DNA from: Desulfobacteraceae bacterium
Lineage (GTDB): Bacteria; Desulfobacterota; Desulfobacteria; Desulfobacterales; Desulfosalsimonadaceae
DNA: 64,000 bases
Assembly (NCBI GenBank): GCA_011390465.1
Contig: JAABSH010000005.1
Coordinates: 57,129-121,128, forward strand
Direction of reading: 5' to 3'
This document shows positions 13,213-23,087 of this stretch, piece by piece. A program made the position numbers and the translations under genes. How positions within the stretch are numbered: position 1 is the first letter of the stretch; each line of letters starts with the position of its first letter. The notes under the pieces were generated by a model that was not told the DNA's origin, made no database searches, and was given only the letters and a program-made list of their open reading frames with translations.

Positions 13213-14799
13213 TTATCGCGCGTTCAGCCGCTTGTAAATTTTCCGGTTTTTGCGGTAAATATTTTTAAACTCCGCAAACATCCGGTCATAGATCCGCACA
13301 TGATCCGGGTTCGGCGTATAAACAGTATCCACTTCCACGGCATCCGCCACCGCCTCAACAGTCATATATCCCAACGCCACCGCTGCCAGACACCCCGCTC
13401 CCCGGACATTGGCCAGCATCGGCTGCCGAATCTGCCATATTTCCCGGTTAAACACATCCGCAAAAATCTGGCACCAGGTATCAGATGCAGCCCCGCCGCC
13501 GATCATGCGGACCCGCTCCAGGCGCCGTCCTACGAATTTTTCCACCGCTGCCAGCAGCCAGCGGCCGTTGAACGCCACCCCTTCCAGCACGGCCCGCACC
13601 ATATGCGACCGGGTGGTATTCAGGCTCTGGTTGAAAAATCCGCCGCGCACGTATTTATCATCCAGCGGGGTCCGCTCGCCATACAGCCAGGGGGTAAAAA
13701 TCAGCCCGTCACTGCCAGGCAAAATGGTTTTTGCCATTTGATCAAAAACCCGGTAGGTATCTGGCGGACACCCGCCTGTTTTCAGGGCATCGTCATGAAA
13801 AAAAATATTGTCCCGCAGAAAGCTCAGACACGCGCCCGCGGTTTCCTGTTCATCCGCCACAAAATACTTTCCCGGAATAGCGGACGGCAAAGAAGCAATT
13901 CCCCGAAAAATATCGGTTTTTTTAAAGGGCACATGGCAGGTCAGCCAGGCGGAAGTGCCGATATAAAAATGGGCGTCATAGTCCCCCACCCCGCCGGAGC
14001 CAATGGCGGCTGCCTGAATGTCCGGAGTCCCGGTGATTACTTGCACTTTCGGCGAAAGCCCCAGGGACGCGGCCACATCCGGTTTGAGCGGCCCCAGGAT
14101 ATCCGTTGCCTGCTTTAAATCCGGCAGTTTTGCCGGATCAATGCCGGCCATGCGGATAAGCCGCCCGTCATAGGTGATATGATGGATGTCCCGGTTGTCC
14201 GTGACCCAGTGAAGGGTGATAGAATCATAGGACGCGGCGAATTTTCCGGTGAGCCGCAGGTTGATGTAATCTTTGGGCTCTAAAAACTTATAGGTTCGGT
14301 GATAAATATCCGGATGCTGGTTTTTGATGTACAGAATATGGGCCAGGGAATCTTTTCCGGACAAACTGGGGGCCCCGCCGGTCAGGCGCAGCCACCGGGC
14401 GATTTTGGAAATACCGTAGCCTTCAAAATTAATCAGACCGCGCGCGATTTCCCGGACATACCGGCTGCCCCGGGAATCCAGCCAGATCATGGCACTTGCC
14501 AGATGATGGCCGTTTTCAGCCACTGCCACGGTGCCGGACCACTGGGTGGAACAGCTCACGGCAATAATATCATCCGCAGGCACGGAATTTTTTCCCAGAA
14601 CAATTTTCATTGTTTCCAGAATGGACTGCCACCATTCTTCCGGGTCCTGTTCCGCGCCGCCGTCCGGCAGCAGCACCAGCCTGTTTTGAACAAACGCGGC
14701 ATCTTTTACTTCTCCCCGGCAGGACACCAGGGCGCACTTGGGGCCGGAAGTGCCCAGATCAATGGCAAGAATGTATTTTTCTTTATTCTTGGGCCCCAT
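13213..14799 (-). CDS. FGGY-family carbohydrate kinase (xylulokinase-like)
   Basis: 528 aa; [34 protein letters not shown]. Confidence 0.9.
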   Translation of the reverse strand: MGPKNKEKYILAIDLGTSGPKCALVSCRGEVKDAAFVQNRLVLLPDGGAEQDPEEWWQSILETMKIVLGKNSVPADDIIAVSCSTQWSGTVAVAENGHHLASAMIWLDSRGSRYVREIARGLINFEGYGISKIARWLRLTGGAPSLSGKDSLAHILYIKNQHPDIYHRTYKFLEPKDYINLRLTGKFAASYDSITLHWVTDNRDIHHITYDGRLIRMAGIDPAKLPDLKQATDILGPLKPDVAASLGLSPKVQVITGTPDIQAAAIGSGGVGDYDAHFYIGTSAWLTCHVPFKKTDIFRGIASLPSAIPGKYFVADEQETAGACLSFLRDNIFFHDDALKTGGCPPDTYRVFDQMAKTILPGSDGLIFTPWLYGERTPLDDKYVRGGFFNQSLNTTRSHMVRAVLEGVAFNGRWLLAAVEKFVGRRLERVRMIGGGAASDTWCQIFADVFNREIWQIRQPMLANVRGAGCLAAVALGYMTVEAVADAVEVDTVYTPNPDHVRIYDRMFAEFKNIYRKNRKIYKRLNAR

Positions 14800-14818
14800 C
14801 TGCGGATATCACACGGCG

Positions 14819-15406
14819 TTATCGATCAGGCCGGTAAATCACGGTTAAGGCATCTTCCGGGTCTGATGCCAGCCGCACAGCCAAATGCATCACATAATCC
14901 GGGGCCCCCAGCACCGCCTTCAGATCCAGCCTTCCGGCCCCGTCGGTCTGTGCCTGCCGTTCCATGGTCTGCTGTTTATCCGTAATAATAACCGTTTCAT
15001 GGGCTGCGGGCTTTTTTTCTCCGCAGGGCACAAACTCTCCGGTTTCATATTTTCCCAGGGGCTTTATTTCTTTTGAGTTTTCCACCACCGCCTGGCTTTT
15101 GGCCGCATCATAGATTCCCAGCCCGAAAATAACCAGTTCCATCATGGAAAATACCCGGCCCCGGCGCTGTTTCTGGGCAATGCGCACTTTCTCCGCAACA
15201 ATGGGGCACACGGGGGTCTTTTCAAGAACAATTACACCGGCGTAAATGCTGCCCGAGATCTGGTGTTTCGCCAACTCGCCCACGGATTTCTCCCCATCCT
15301 CCAGCCGGTAAATCATCGGTCCAGTGCTCGTCGCAACCGTAGAGCAGCCGGCTCCCCCCACCGTCAGCATCACCGCAATGAGCAGGCAGGCAAGTTTTGT
15401 CTTCAT
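14819..15406 (-). CDS. Hypothetical lipoprotein
   Basis: Signal peptide with lipobox LTVGGAGCST. Confidence 0.65.
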   Translation of the reverse strand: MKTKLACLLIAVMLTVGGAGCSTVATSTGPMIYRLEDGEKSVGELAKHQISGSIYAGVIVLEKTPVCPIVAEKVRIAQKQRRGRVFSMMELVIFGLGIYDAAKSQAVVENSKEIKPLGKYETGEFVPCGEKKPAAHETVIITDKQQTMERQAQTDGAGRLDLKAVLGAPDYVMHLAVRLASDPEDALTVIYRPDR

Positions 15407-15545
15407 CCTGATTCGTCCTTTCCCTTATAGTTCAATGATTGGGTTATCCAATTTAACTGATTGACATCAAAACAAAAATTCTGGTAAAAAAACATATCAG
15501 AAAGTCTTTGCAATCTCAACCCATAATCATAGCAAGGAGACCATT

Positions 15546-15980
15546 GTGAAATACATCGTGATATCGTGCGTTTTTCTTTTTGCCCTGGCCGGCTGTATGA
15601 TGGAGCCCTATAATCAGGCATTTGACGAGGACGCCGGTCCCTATCCGGAACATTATGAAGATCTCATCCGCGGATTTCTGGATCAATACCTTGAAAACCC
15701 GGCATCCATAAAAAACCTGACCATTGTCAAGCCGCCGGAAAAGAAAATTATAGAGCACCGTCAGGAATCCATCTCCCTGGCCAAAGGCAATCAGGTGTGG
15801 GAGAGTTTTATCGCGTTTGAAGCAAAAAACCGAAATGGAAAAATGGTGCGGGACTTTCATGTGATCTGGATCCGCAACAACCGCATCATGGCTTTTGACT
15901 ATAAAAAACCGGATCTGGATTATCGATTTGAACATCGGTTTGAGCCGGCAGTGTCGCCTGAAAATGAAACAGAAGAGTAA
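15546..15980 (+). CDS. Hypothetical lipoprotein
   Basis: MKYIVISCVFLFALAGCMMEP signal/lipobox. Confidence 0.7.
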   Translation: MKYIVISCVFLFALAGCMMEPYNQAFDEDAGPYPEHYEDLIRGFLDQYLENPASIKNLTIVKPPEKKIIEHRQESISLAKGNQVWESFIAFEAKNRNGKMVRDFHVIWIRNNRIMAFDYKKPDLDYRFEHRFEPAVSPENETEE

Positions 15981-16069
15981 AATCCTGGCCCAAAGAACCC
16001 GGCCTCGGCTTGCCCATAGAAGAGGCTTGTTTAGCTCAAGCCGAAAAGTTAGAAGTGCCTAAAGTGCCT
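15979..16069. repeat. Dispersed intergenic element, copy 1
   Basis: TAAAATCCTGGCCCA...GGCTTGTTTAGCTCAAGCCGAAAAGTTAGAAGTGCCTAAA; strongly similar to 56018-56106. Confidence 0.75.
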
Positions 16070-16928
16070 TGTATGCTGCCTGAGATTCGGCAAAGCGATT
16101 GGCAAGTTTTACAAATTCTGCCACAGACAACGATTCCGCCCGCCGGCCCGGATCAATGCCCGCGCGCTCAAGTATATCCATGATGGAATCAGCGTCGAGT
16201 TTTGCTTTTGGGCGCAGGTTTAAAAGAGCGTTTTTCAATGTTTTCCGGCGAGTGGAAAATGCGGCCTTCACCACATCAGAGAGCATGGTTTCATCTGCTG
16301 CCGGATTTTCAATAATTTCCTTAAACCGGATTTCGATCACTTCAGATGCCACTTTGGGCGCGGGCAAAAACAGGTGCGCCCCAACATTTGCCAGCTTTCG
16401 CACTTCCGCGCTGTACTGCAGCATCACAGACAATCTGCCGTAGTCCTTTGACCCCGGCCCGGCGGCCAGGCGGCAGGCCACTTCTTTCTGAAACATCAAC
16501 GCCGCCCGGGCGATTGACTGTTTTGCCGCCAGAAGCGCCACCAGAATCTGGGAGGAAATATTATACGGCAGGTTTCCCAAAACCACCAGTTTCCGATTTT
16601 CCCGGCTGCTGATGGCGGCAATATCAACGGTTAAAATATCTGCGGTCATCAGCGTGACATTGTAAATACCTTGCTTTTCCAGCTCACTTTTCAGCACATC
16701 CGCCACTGCATAATCCTTTTCCACGGCATACACATGACGGGCCGTCCGGGCCGCCGGAAGGGTCAGTGCCCCTAAACCCGCACCAATCTCCAACACAATG
16801 TCATCACCAGACAAAAGGACCCGGTCCACAATCATCCGGGCCGTGGACGGATCCCGCAGGAAATTCTGGCCGAATTGTTTTTTCGGATAAAGATCCTTAG
16901 ACGCGAGCAGGGTTTTGGGTGATGTCAT
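16059..16928 (-). CDS. rsmA: 16S rRNA (adenine(1518)/(1519)-N6)-dimethyltransferase
   Basis: KKQFGQNFLRDP, VLEIGAGLGALT, LGNLPYNISSQI. Confidence 0.95.
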   Translation of the reverse strand: MTSPKTLLASKDLYPKKQFGQNFLRDPSTARMIVDRVLLSGDDIVLEIGAGLGALTLPAARTARHVYAVEKDYAVADVLKSELEKQGIYNVTLMTADILTVDIAAISSRENRKLVVLGNLPYNISSQILVALLAAKQSIARAALMFQKEVACRLAAGPGSKDYGRLSVMLQYSAEVRKLANVGAHLFLPAPKVASEVIEIRFKEIIENPAADETMLSDVVKAAFSTRRKTLKNALLNLRPKAKLDADSIMDILERAGIDPGRRAESLSVAEFVKLANRFAESQAAYKAL

Positions 16929-17095
16929 ATCCGGCTGTTACAGTTTCTTGTTTTTCAAATAATGATAGAAAATTCAGGAATGCATGGCTGAGATATTTCT
17001 ATTTAACCGACATTGAAAATAATTGCCACTTTTTTCTGTTTCCCTTGATTTTCTTCAACCATAAATGTTCCCAAAGAGGCTGCGCCTTGACCTGT

Positions 17096-17947
17096 TTATG
17101 AAAGGATATGTCGAATCTCTTGTTTGTGCGCCTGATAAATTTGAATATCTTTCGGGTTCCATGGCCGGAACGCTTTATCAATGTATTTTAACGCACCTCT
17201 GGTGAGCATGGGCAGGGATTGAAACACGAATTTCAGGTAAGGTCCCCAATTCTTGCGCTTAAGCAGGATTCCGTCTTTTAGGAGAAAATAAAATTGCATT
17301 CCATAGACCGAAATGAGTGTTGCCGGCATCCAGATAAAAATAAGGGCCAGGGTTAACAGCCAGGTCCGTTTTTCCAGGGCCGCAAACACATCAAAGCACA
17401 CGGCCTGGTGCTCCAGTTCTTCAAGCGCGTGCCAGCGGGTGAAGTCGATTGCGGCATTGGACTGATCTCCCGCCCAGAACCTGTTGTTAACGATAAAATC
17501 CCGGCTGATGGCGGATGTAAAATGCTCAAACGCCGCCGGCATGGCCAGTTCCCACGCCGGCGGAGAAATTTTGCGCATTTTCCCGACAAAAAATTTCTGA
17601 AACCGCTCAAACGGTCGAATCGCCGGATAGCCGCACTTTTTCAACAGCTCATTGCATCGCAGGTGCATCAGCGTATGGCGCCCTTCCTGCCGAATCAGAG
17701 CGTCCATCTCCCGGATCAGCTTTGGCTCGGTAATATTATCCGCGTATTTTCGGACAATATCGATGACCGTTCTTTCCGAGACGGGCACCACAATGGAGAG
17801 GGCGTTCATAAACTGCGAGGTGAAGGGATCTTTCAACCAGTATTTATCGACGCCTGAAAAGTCGAACTCCGGCCTTCGGGGCTCGATGGCGATATTCTCC
17901 GGGGTTGAGCTGTGTGCCGTTTTCGTCTGTGGTATTCTTTTTTTCAT
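17096..17947 (-). CDS. PF10118-like predicted metal-dependent hydrolase
   Basis: HxxxE/ExxxH-rich helical protein: ALSIVVPVSERTVIDIVR, LIRQEGRHTLMHLRCNELLKKCGY, WHALEELEHQAVCFDVF. Start chosen at MKKRIPQTK. Confidence 0.75.
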   Translation of the reverse strand: MKKRIPQTKTAHSSTPENIAIEPRRPEFDFSGVDKYWLKDPFTSQFMNALSIVVPVSERTVIDIVRKYADNITEPKLIREMDALIRQEGRHTLMHLRCNELLKKCGYPAIRPFERFQKFFVGKMRKISPPAWELAMPAAFEHFTSAISRDFIVNNRFWAGDQSNAAIDFTRWHALEELEHQAVCFDVFAALEKRTWLLTLALIFIWMPATLISVYGMQFYFLLKDGILLKRKNWGPYLKFVFQSLPMLTRGALKYIDKAFRPWNPKDIQIYQAHKQEIRHILS

Positions 17948-18003
17948 TTTCCGTACCTTATGTGAATGAAAAGAAACGAATCGATTGATTGATTTAAAAA
18001 TCG

Positions 18004-19056
18004 TTAATCTTGTTGGCCCGCCCTGAACTCCAAAGCCCGCGGGTCCATTATCTTGCGCCAAACCGGCGGAATAAACGCCAGCACAATCATCCCCGCATAT
18101 CCGGTGGGCAACTGGGGCACGCCGTCGTAATGACGAAGCAACTGATAACGATGCCCCGGTTTGTAGTGATGGTCCGAATGGCGCTGTATATTAAACAGAA
18201 AATGGTTGCTCAGCCAGTTGGAAGAATTCCAGGAGTGCCGGGGTCGGACCGGTTCGTATGTCCCCGGTGCAATCTCTTTGCGCAGCAGCCCGTAATGCAC
18301 CACATAGTTTGCGGTTTCGACAAGGATAATAGCAATAAAACTCTGTGCAAGAAGGAACAAAACCCCCATCTTTCCAAATATCACGGCAAAGAAAACAATA
18401 TAAGCCGCCTGAAATAAAAGCCCCAAAATCATTGGATTGCGCAGACTCCAGACCGGTTTGTTCTGCCTTTTCATCCGGTCGGCTTCAAATTGCCAGGCAT
18501 TTTTGAACCCACCCAGAATGGTACGCGGCAAAAACGCATACAGCGATTCTCCTAAACGTGCAGTCGCCGGATCTTCAAACGTGGCCACCCGCCGGTGGTG
18601 CCCGACAACATGTTCCAACCCGAAATGCATGTATAATACGCTGCACAGAATGACTTTTGAAAGCGCGTGTTCGAATTTATGGTTCACCCGATGCGCCAGT
18701 TCATGGGCCGCGCTAAGCCCCAGGATATCGGATGAGATCCCTATGGAAAGAATAATGCCAACTGTTTCCAGAATCCGCAAATCACCATAGCTGACCACAT
18801 ACGCACCCCAGAAAACAACCGCAATCTGGACCGGTGCGCACAAAAGCGTCAGGATTTTATACCGGCTGTCCGATTCAAGTTCCTTTTCCGTTTCTTTGGC
18901 CGGGTTTCGCGTATCTTTGCCGATAACCGTATCTAAAACCGGTCCGATGCCGAAAACCAGAAACGGTGTGATAAAGGTATAAATCCCACCGAGCCAGTAG
19001 CCGATAATCACGCTGACCGGGACCAGATATACCATTGAAAACGCTAAAACATTCAT
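18004..19056 (-). CDS. AlkB-type alkane 1-monooxygenase / membrane diiron hydroxylase homologue
   Basis: HELAHRVNH, HVVGHHRRVATFEDPATARLGESLYAFLPR, HYGLLRKEI...RHSWNSSNWLSNHFLFNIQRHSDHHYKPGHRYQLL: the conserved histidine boxes of AlkB. Start chosen at MNVLAFSM. Confidence 0.88.
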   Translation of the reverse strand: MNVLAFSMVYLVPVSVIIGYWLGGIYTFITPFLVFGIGPVLDTVIGKDTRNPAKETEKELESDSRYKILTLLCAPVQIAVVFWGAYVVSYGDLRILETVGIILSIGISSDILGLSAAHELAHRVNHKFEHALSKVILCSVLYMHFGLEHVVGHHRRVATFEDPATARLGESLYAFLPRTILGGFKNAWQFEADRMKRQNKPVWSLRNPMILGLLFQAAYIVFFAVIFGKMGVLFLLAQSFIAIILVETANYVVHYGLLRKEIAPGTYEPVRPRHSWNSSNWLSNHFLFNIQRHSDHHYKPGHRYQLLRHYDGVPQLPTGYAGMIVLAFIPPVWRKIMDPRALEFRAGQQD

Positions 19057-19075
19057 TGTGGATTCATTCTCCGTT

Positions 19076-21217
19076 TTATCCCCGCCGCCAGGCATGATAC
19101 TTACCCAGCCAGTTCAGGATTTTTTCCGGGGCATGGGCTTTTTTCCAGACACCGGCCGCATACTTGTTGGCTTCCGACATAGTGGGATAGGTGTGGATAG
19201 TGCCCAGAATTTTGTTGAGCCCCAGCCCATGCTTCATGGCGAACACATATTCCGCCAGGATATCACCGGCATGCGCGCCGACAATGGTAACGCCCAGAAT
19301 TTTGTCCGTGCCGGGTTTGGTCAGCACTTTTATGAACCCGTAGTCTTCGGAATCGGCAATGGCCCGGTCGAGATCATTAATTTCATAACGGGTGAGCTCA
19401 AACGCGATGTCTTTTTCTTTGGCTTCGGTTTCATTTAAGCCCACCCGGGCCACTTCCGGATCGGTATACGTGGCCCACGGGATGGCGCTGTAATCGACTC
19501 TAAATGACTTCAACCCGCCGAAAAGCGCGTTGACCGACGCATACCAGGCCTGATGCCCGGCCACATGGGTGAATTGATAAGGACCCACCACATCTCCTGC
19601 GCAATAAATCGTGGGGACGCTGGTCTGGAGAAATTCATTGGCAGAAATCGTTTTCCGGGGCGTCAATTCAATGCCCAGTTCCTCCAGGCCGAATCCGCTG
19701 ATATTGGCGGCCCGTCCCACGGCCACTAAAATTTCGTCAAACGGGATGCTGACATCCTGGCCGTTGTGATCACAGACCAGCGTTTTTTCGCCGGTTTCAA
19801 TTTTCACTGCTTTGGCCCGATGCCCGGTCAACACGCGTACCCCTTCGCTTTCCAGTTTTTCCTGGATCAGCGCTGCCACCTCCGCATCCTCCCGACCCAT
19901 AATCTGGGGCATCATCTCCACCTGGGTGACCGCCGATCCCAGCCGGCCGAAGGTCTGGGTCAGTTCGCATCCGATGGGACCGCCGCCGAGCACCACCAGG
20001 CGTTTCGGCTGGTCTTTAATCTCCCAGACATTATCCGATGTCAGATAGGTCACGTTTTCCAGGCCGGGAATGGGCGGCACAAAAGGCCGGGCACCACTTG
20101 CGATCACGATTTTTTTGGTGGTCAGGATTCTGCCGTTGACCTCCACCGTATACGGGGAAGTGATTCTGGCCGCTCCGGAAATGCATTCCACGCCAAGTTG
20201 TGAATACCGCTCCACGGAATCATGGGGTTCGATTTTTGCAATCACCTGATGCACCCGCTCCATGACCCGGGCAAAATTAAAATCAATAGTTCCGCTGTCA
20301 AACCCGAACTCTTTGGCCCGCCGCACATAGGACAAAATTTTGGCGGACCGGATCAGGGCCTTGCTGGGGACGCACCCGGTATTTAGGCAGTCGCCCCCCA
20401 TTTTACGCTTTTCAATCATAGCGACTTTGGCCCGCACGGTGGCCGCGATATAGGACGTCACCAGGCCGGCGGCTCCGGCGCCGATCACCACCAGATTGTA
20501 ATCGAATTTCTTCGGTTTCGGGTATTTTGCCAGAACTTTTTTGGATTGGATTTTGGCGGTCACTTTTTTGGCAATTAACGGAAAAATTCCCAGCAGGGCA
20601 AAGGAAAAAATCAGATCCGGCGACAGAATGCCGGATAAGGAATCAATCTGCGCCAGCTGCGTGCCGGCATTGACATACACCGCCGTGCCGGCCAGCATGC
20701 CCACCTGGCTGACAAGATAAAACACCCCGGTCCGGATGGGGGTAAGCCCCATCACCAGATTAATCACAAAAAACGGAAAAATCGGGACCAGCCGCAGGGT
20801 GAACAGATAAAAGGCCCCGTCTTTCTCTATGCCTTTATTAACGGCTTTCAGGCGGTCGCCAAAACTCTTCTGGACAGTATCCCGCAGCAAAAAACGGGCC
20901 ACCAGAAAGGCGCAGGTCGCGCCGATGGTGCTGGCAAAAGAGACCAGGACCAGGCCGAACCAGAAACCGAAAATCGCGCCCCCGGCAAGGGTCATGACCG
21001 CAGCGCCGGGAAGCGACAAGGCCGCCACGAGAATATATATTGCCATGTAAACGGCCATGCTCATCAGCTGATGGCCGGCGTAAAAGGATTCCAGGGCCGC
21101 CTGCCGGGATTTAAGATAATCAAAGGACAAGTATTGCCCGAGATCAAAGGCAAAAAAAACAGCCACCAGGGCGGCGATGAGCAGCACGATCAGAATTCTG
21201 GGAAGATGTGATCTCAT
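19076..21217 (-). CDS. Fusion protein: N-terminal TVP38/TMEM64 (VTT) membrane domain + FAD pyridine nucleotide-disulfide reductase (MerA/Lpd-like)
   Basis: 713 aa; N-term LSLPGAAVMTLAGGAIFGFWFGLVLVSFASTIGATCAFLVAR; C-term VVIGAGAAGLVTSYIAA, GGDCLNTGCVPSKALIRSA (redox disulfide), CAGDVVGPYQFTHVA. Confidence 0.92.
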   Translation of the reverse strand: MRSHLPRILIVLLIAALVAVFFAFDLGQYLSFDYLKSRQAALESFYAGHQLMSMAVYMAIYILVAALSLPGAAVMTLAGGAIFGFWFGLVLVSFASTIGATCAFLVARFLLRDTVQKSFGDRLKAVNKGIEKDGAFYLFTLRLVPIFPFFVINLVMGLTPIRTGVFYLVSQVGMLAGTAVYVNAGTQLAQIDSLSGILSPDLIFSFALLGIFPLIAKKVTAKIQSKKVLAKYPKPKKFDYNLVVIGAGAAGLVTSYIAATVRAKVAMIEKRKMGGDCLNTGCVPSKALIRSAKILSYVRRAKEFGFDSGTIDFNFARVMERVHQVIAKIEPHDSVERYSQLGVECISGAARITSPYTVEVNGRILTTKKIVIASGARPFVPPIPGLENVTYLTSDNVWEIKDQPKRLVVLGGGPIGCELTQTFGRLGSAVTQVEMMPQIMGREDAEVAALIQEKLESEGVRVLTGHRAKAVKIETGEKTLVCDHNGQDVSIPFDEILVAVGRAANISGFGLEELGIELTPRKTISANEFLQTSVPTIYCAGDVVGPYQFTHVAGHQAWYASVNALFGGLKSFRVDYSAIPWATYTDPEVARVGLNETEAKEKDIAFELTRYEINDLDRAIADSEDYGFIKVLTKPGTDKILGVTIVGAHAGDILAEYVFAMKHGLGLNKILGTIHTYPTMSEANKYAAGVWKKAHAPEKILNWLGKYHAWRRG

Positions 21218-22215
21218 TTTTCACCATAATACCGGGACGGCCCTTCCCAGGTTTCCCATCCACATTCTTTATAGATGGTCTTGCAGGTTTGCACAGTTTC
21301 TCCCCTGCCTTCTTCTGTTTTTTCCTCAACATCTCTGGGGTTTGCGCCGGATTCAGCCCAAAAGAGCGTTGCCCCGGCAAGTCCGCCCAGCGTACAGGGT
21401 TCATGGGTGCAATTGCCCTGGACCGTCCGGGGCATTCCCAGACGCGTCACCGCTGCAATCTGGGCCATGCGCAGTTCGCTGATCATGCCTTTTTCAGCCA
21501 TCGGTGTTCCGGGAATTGAAATACGGCGGCCGGCGCCGCTGTAAGCCGGATTTAATGAAGCGGTAAACAGGATCATATCCGCCAATTCTTCATTTGAATG
21601 TTCCGGTCCCACAGGCTCTACGCAGGTGCCTACTGCCAGGCCGGCTTCCCGGAAGTTGCGCAGGGATTCGATCCTGGCCCCGGGCTTAAGGCCCGTGTCT
21701 TTTCCTTCTCGCAGGCGCAAGGCATGATAGACGCCCGCATACCCGCAATCCTTTAGTTTTCTGGCACTTTCCAGACTCTGGTCCCCGATATTGGCGACCA
21801 TCAGGGTATCGGGTTTTAAATGTTTGCGAATTTCCTGGGAAATTTCAAGGAACATCGAAAAGGGATACTGGGCCGTGATCATCACATAGACAGCGTTCGC
21901 GCCATCAGCTTCCAACTGGCATGCGTATCCAATGGCGGTTTCTTCGGTAATCCGGGTTTCTTCCGTAAACACGCCATTGACTTTCGCAAAAGAGCAAAAC
22001 ATGCAGTTGCAGGCGCAGGGTGCAAGATTTAACGCAAACTGGGCGTGAATTTCAGCCTTATTCCCGGTCAGTTCTTTGGAAATCCGATTGGACTCTGCCA
22101 TGATCCGAAAAGTTTCCGGGGAATCCGCCGGACAACTGAGCATCCACATCAGCTCTTCTTTGGTAAACGCCACAGCGTCTTGTGATTTCTTCAACAGATC
22201 TTCGATGTTCATCAA
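21214..22215 (-). CDS. BioB/HydE-like radical SAM enzyme
   Basis: CACNCMFCSF (CxxxCxxC) motif; 4-bp ATGA overlap with downstream gene. Confidence 0.85.
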   Translation of the reverse strand: MMNIEDLLKKSQDAVAFTKEELMWMLSCPADSPETFRIMAESNRISKELTGNKAEIHAQFALNLAPCACNCMFCSFAKVNGVFTEETRITEETAIGYACQLEADGANAVYVMITAQYPFSMFLEISQEIRKHLKPDTLMVANIGDQSLESARKLKDCGYAGVYHALRLREGKDTGLKPGARIESLRNFREAGLAVGTCVEPVGPEHSNEELADMILFTASLNPAYSGAGRRISIPGTPMAEKGMISELRMAQIAAVTRLGMPRTVQGNCTHEPCTLGGLAGATLFWAESGANPRDVEEKTEEGRGETVQTCKTIYKECGWETWEGPSRYYGEK

Positions 22216-22317
22216 AATCTCCTTTTTTTAAATGATTGATGTTCCCACGGAAACCGCATGAAAAGCACCATGGCCCGGATATGGCCAAAATGATGATCAA
22301 AGCCGGAAAAATGATCA

Positions 22318-23067
22318 TTATCGGCCGTTTAACGACCAGTCATAATCCAGGTAGCTGACGTTGATATCACCCGATTCTTGTAAAAGCTGTTTTTTCAGTT
22401 CATCGCCCGCGTATTTTTTAAAAAAAGCAGGAATATCATGGTCAAAATCTTCCGCAAACCACTTGAAAATGCTGCTCACATGCAGGGTATTGCCGTTGAG
22501 GTAATTTTTTTCAGAATTGTTGATAAAGGCCCGGGCAACCGCATTGAGCTGCGCGTCCAGCATATTTCCTTCATAGGGTACGGAGATCAGCTTCGGGCAT
22601 CCTTTTGACGCGCAATTGACGGCAAAATGAACCCGTGGATCTTTAAACGTGGGCCGGAGAATATCGTGCTCAATTTCATCCAGAGACAGCATTTTTCCAT
22701 TGATCCGGCAAATCTTTTTCTTCCAGGGACTGCGAAAAAAAGACCCCAGTTCTTTGATGGATTCAACCCCCGGGTAGCCGGATAAGATCAGCTTGATGGT
22801 CCAGGCATTGTAGGCATTGATGTAAAAGGCAAACCGGTCGTCCCGGGAAAGCGTTTCCGGATCAACGGCCGCCAGAACATCCAGATAGGCATCCAGTTTT
22901 TTTTCTTTGTTTTTAAATCCCTGATAATCGACCATCCCGTTTTTTACATAGTTGGACAGCAATTGGGCAAATATGCTGTTGTCAACGCTCTCAGCAGCGG
23001 CTGACAACGGCACACTCATGAATCCGGCGTATAAAAACACCAGAACCAATATTATTTTCTTTTTCAT
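22318..23067 (-). CDS. Secreted DUF547 protein
   Basis: Signal peptide; FYINAYNAWTIKLIL, DPRVHFAVNCASKGCPKL typical of DUF547. Confidence 0.85.
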   Translation of the reverse strand: MKKKIILVLVFLYAGFMSVPLSAAAESVDNSIFAQLLSNYVKNGMVDYQGFKNKEKKLDAYLDVLAAVDPETLSRDDRFAFYINAYNAWTIKLILSGYPGVESIKELGSFFRSPWKKKICRINGKMLSLDEIEHDILRPTFKDPRVHFAVNCASKGCPKLISVPYEGNMLDAQLNAVARAFINNSEKNYLNGNTLHVSSIFKWFAEDFDHDIPAFFKKYAGDELKKQLLQESGDINVSYLDYDWSLNGR

Positions 23068-23087
23068 GCCTTTTCCTTTTTATGCGG

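Noticed and set aside
13207-14985. + strand ORFs 13207..14118 and 14299..14985
   Set aside because: Antisense to the FGGY kinase.
21214-22215. Annotation as biotin synthase BioB
   Set aside because: Only the generic CxxxCxxC and barrel pattern are evident; no biotin genes adjacent, so kept as BioB/HydE-like.
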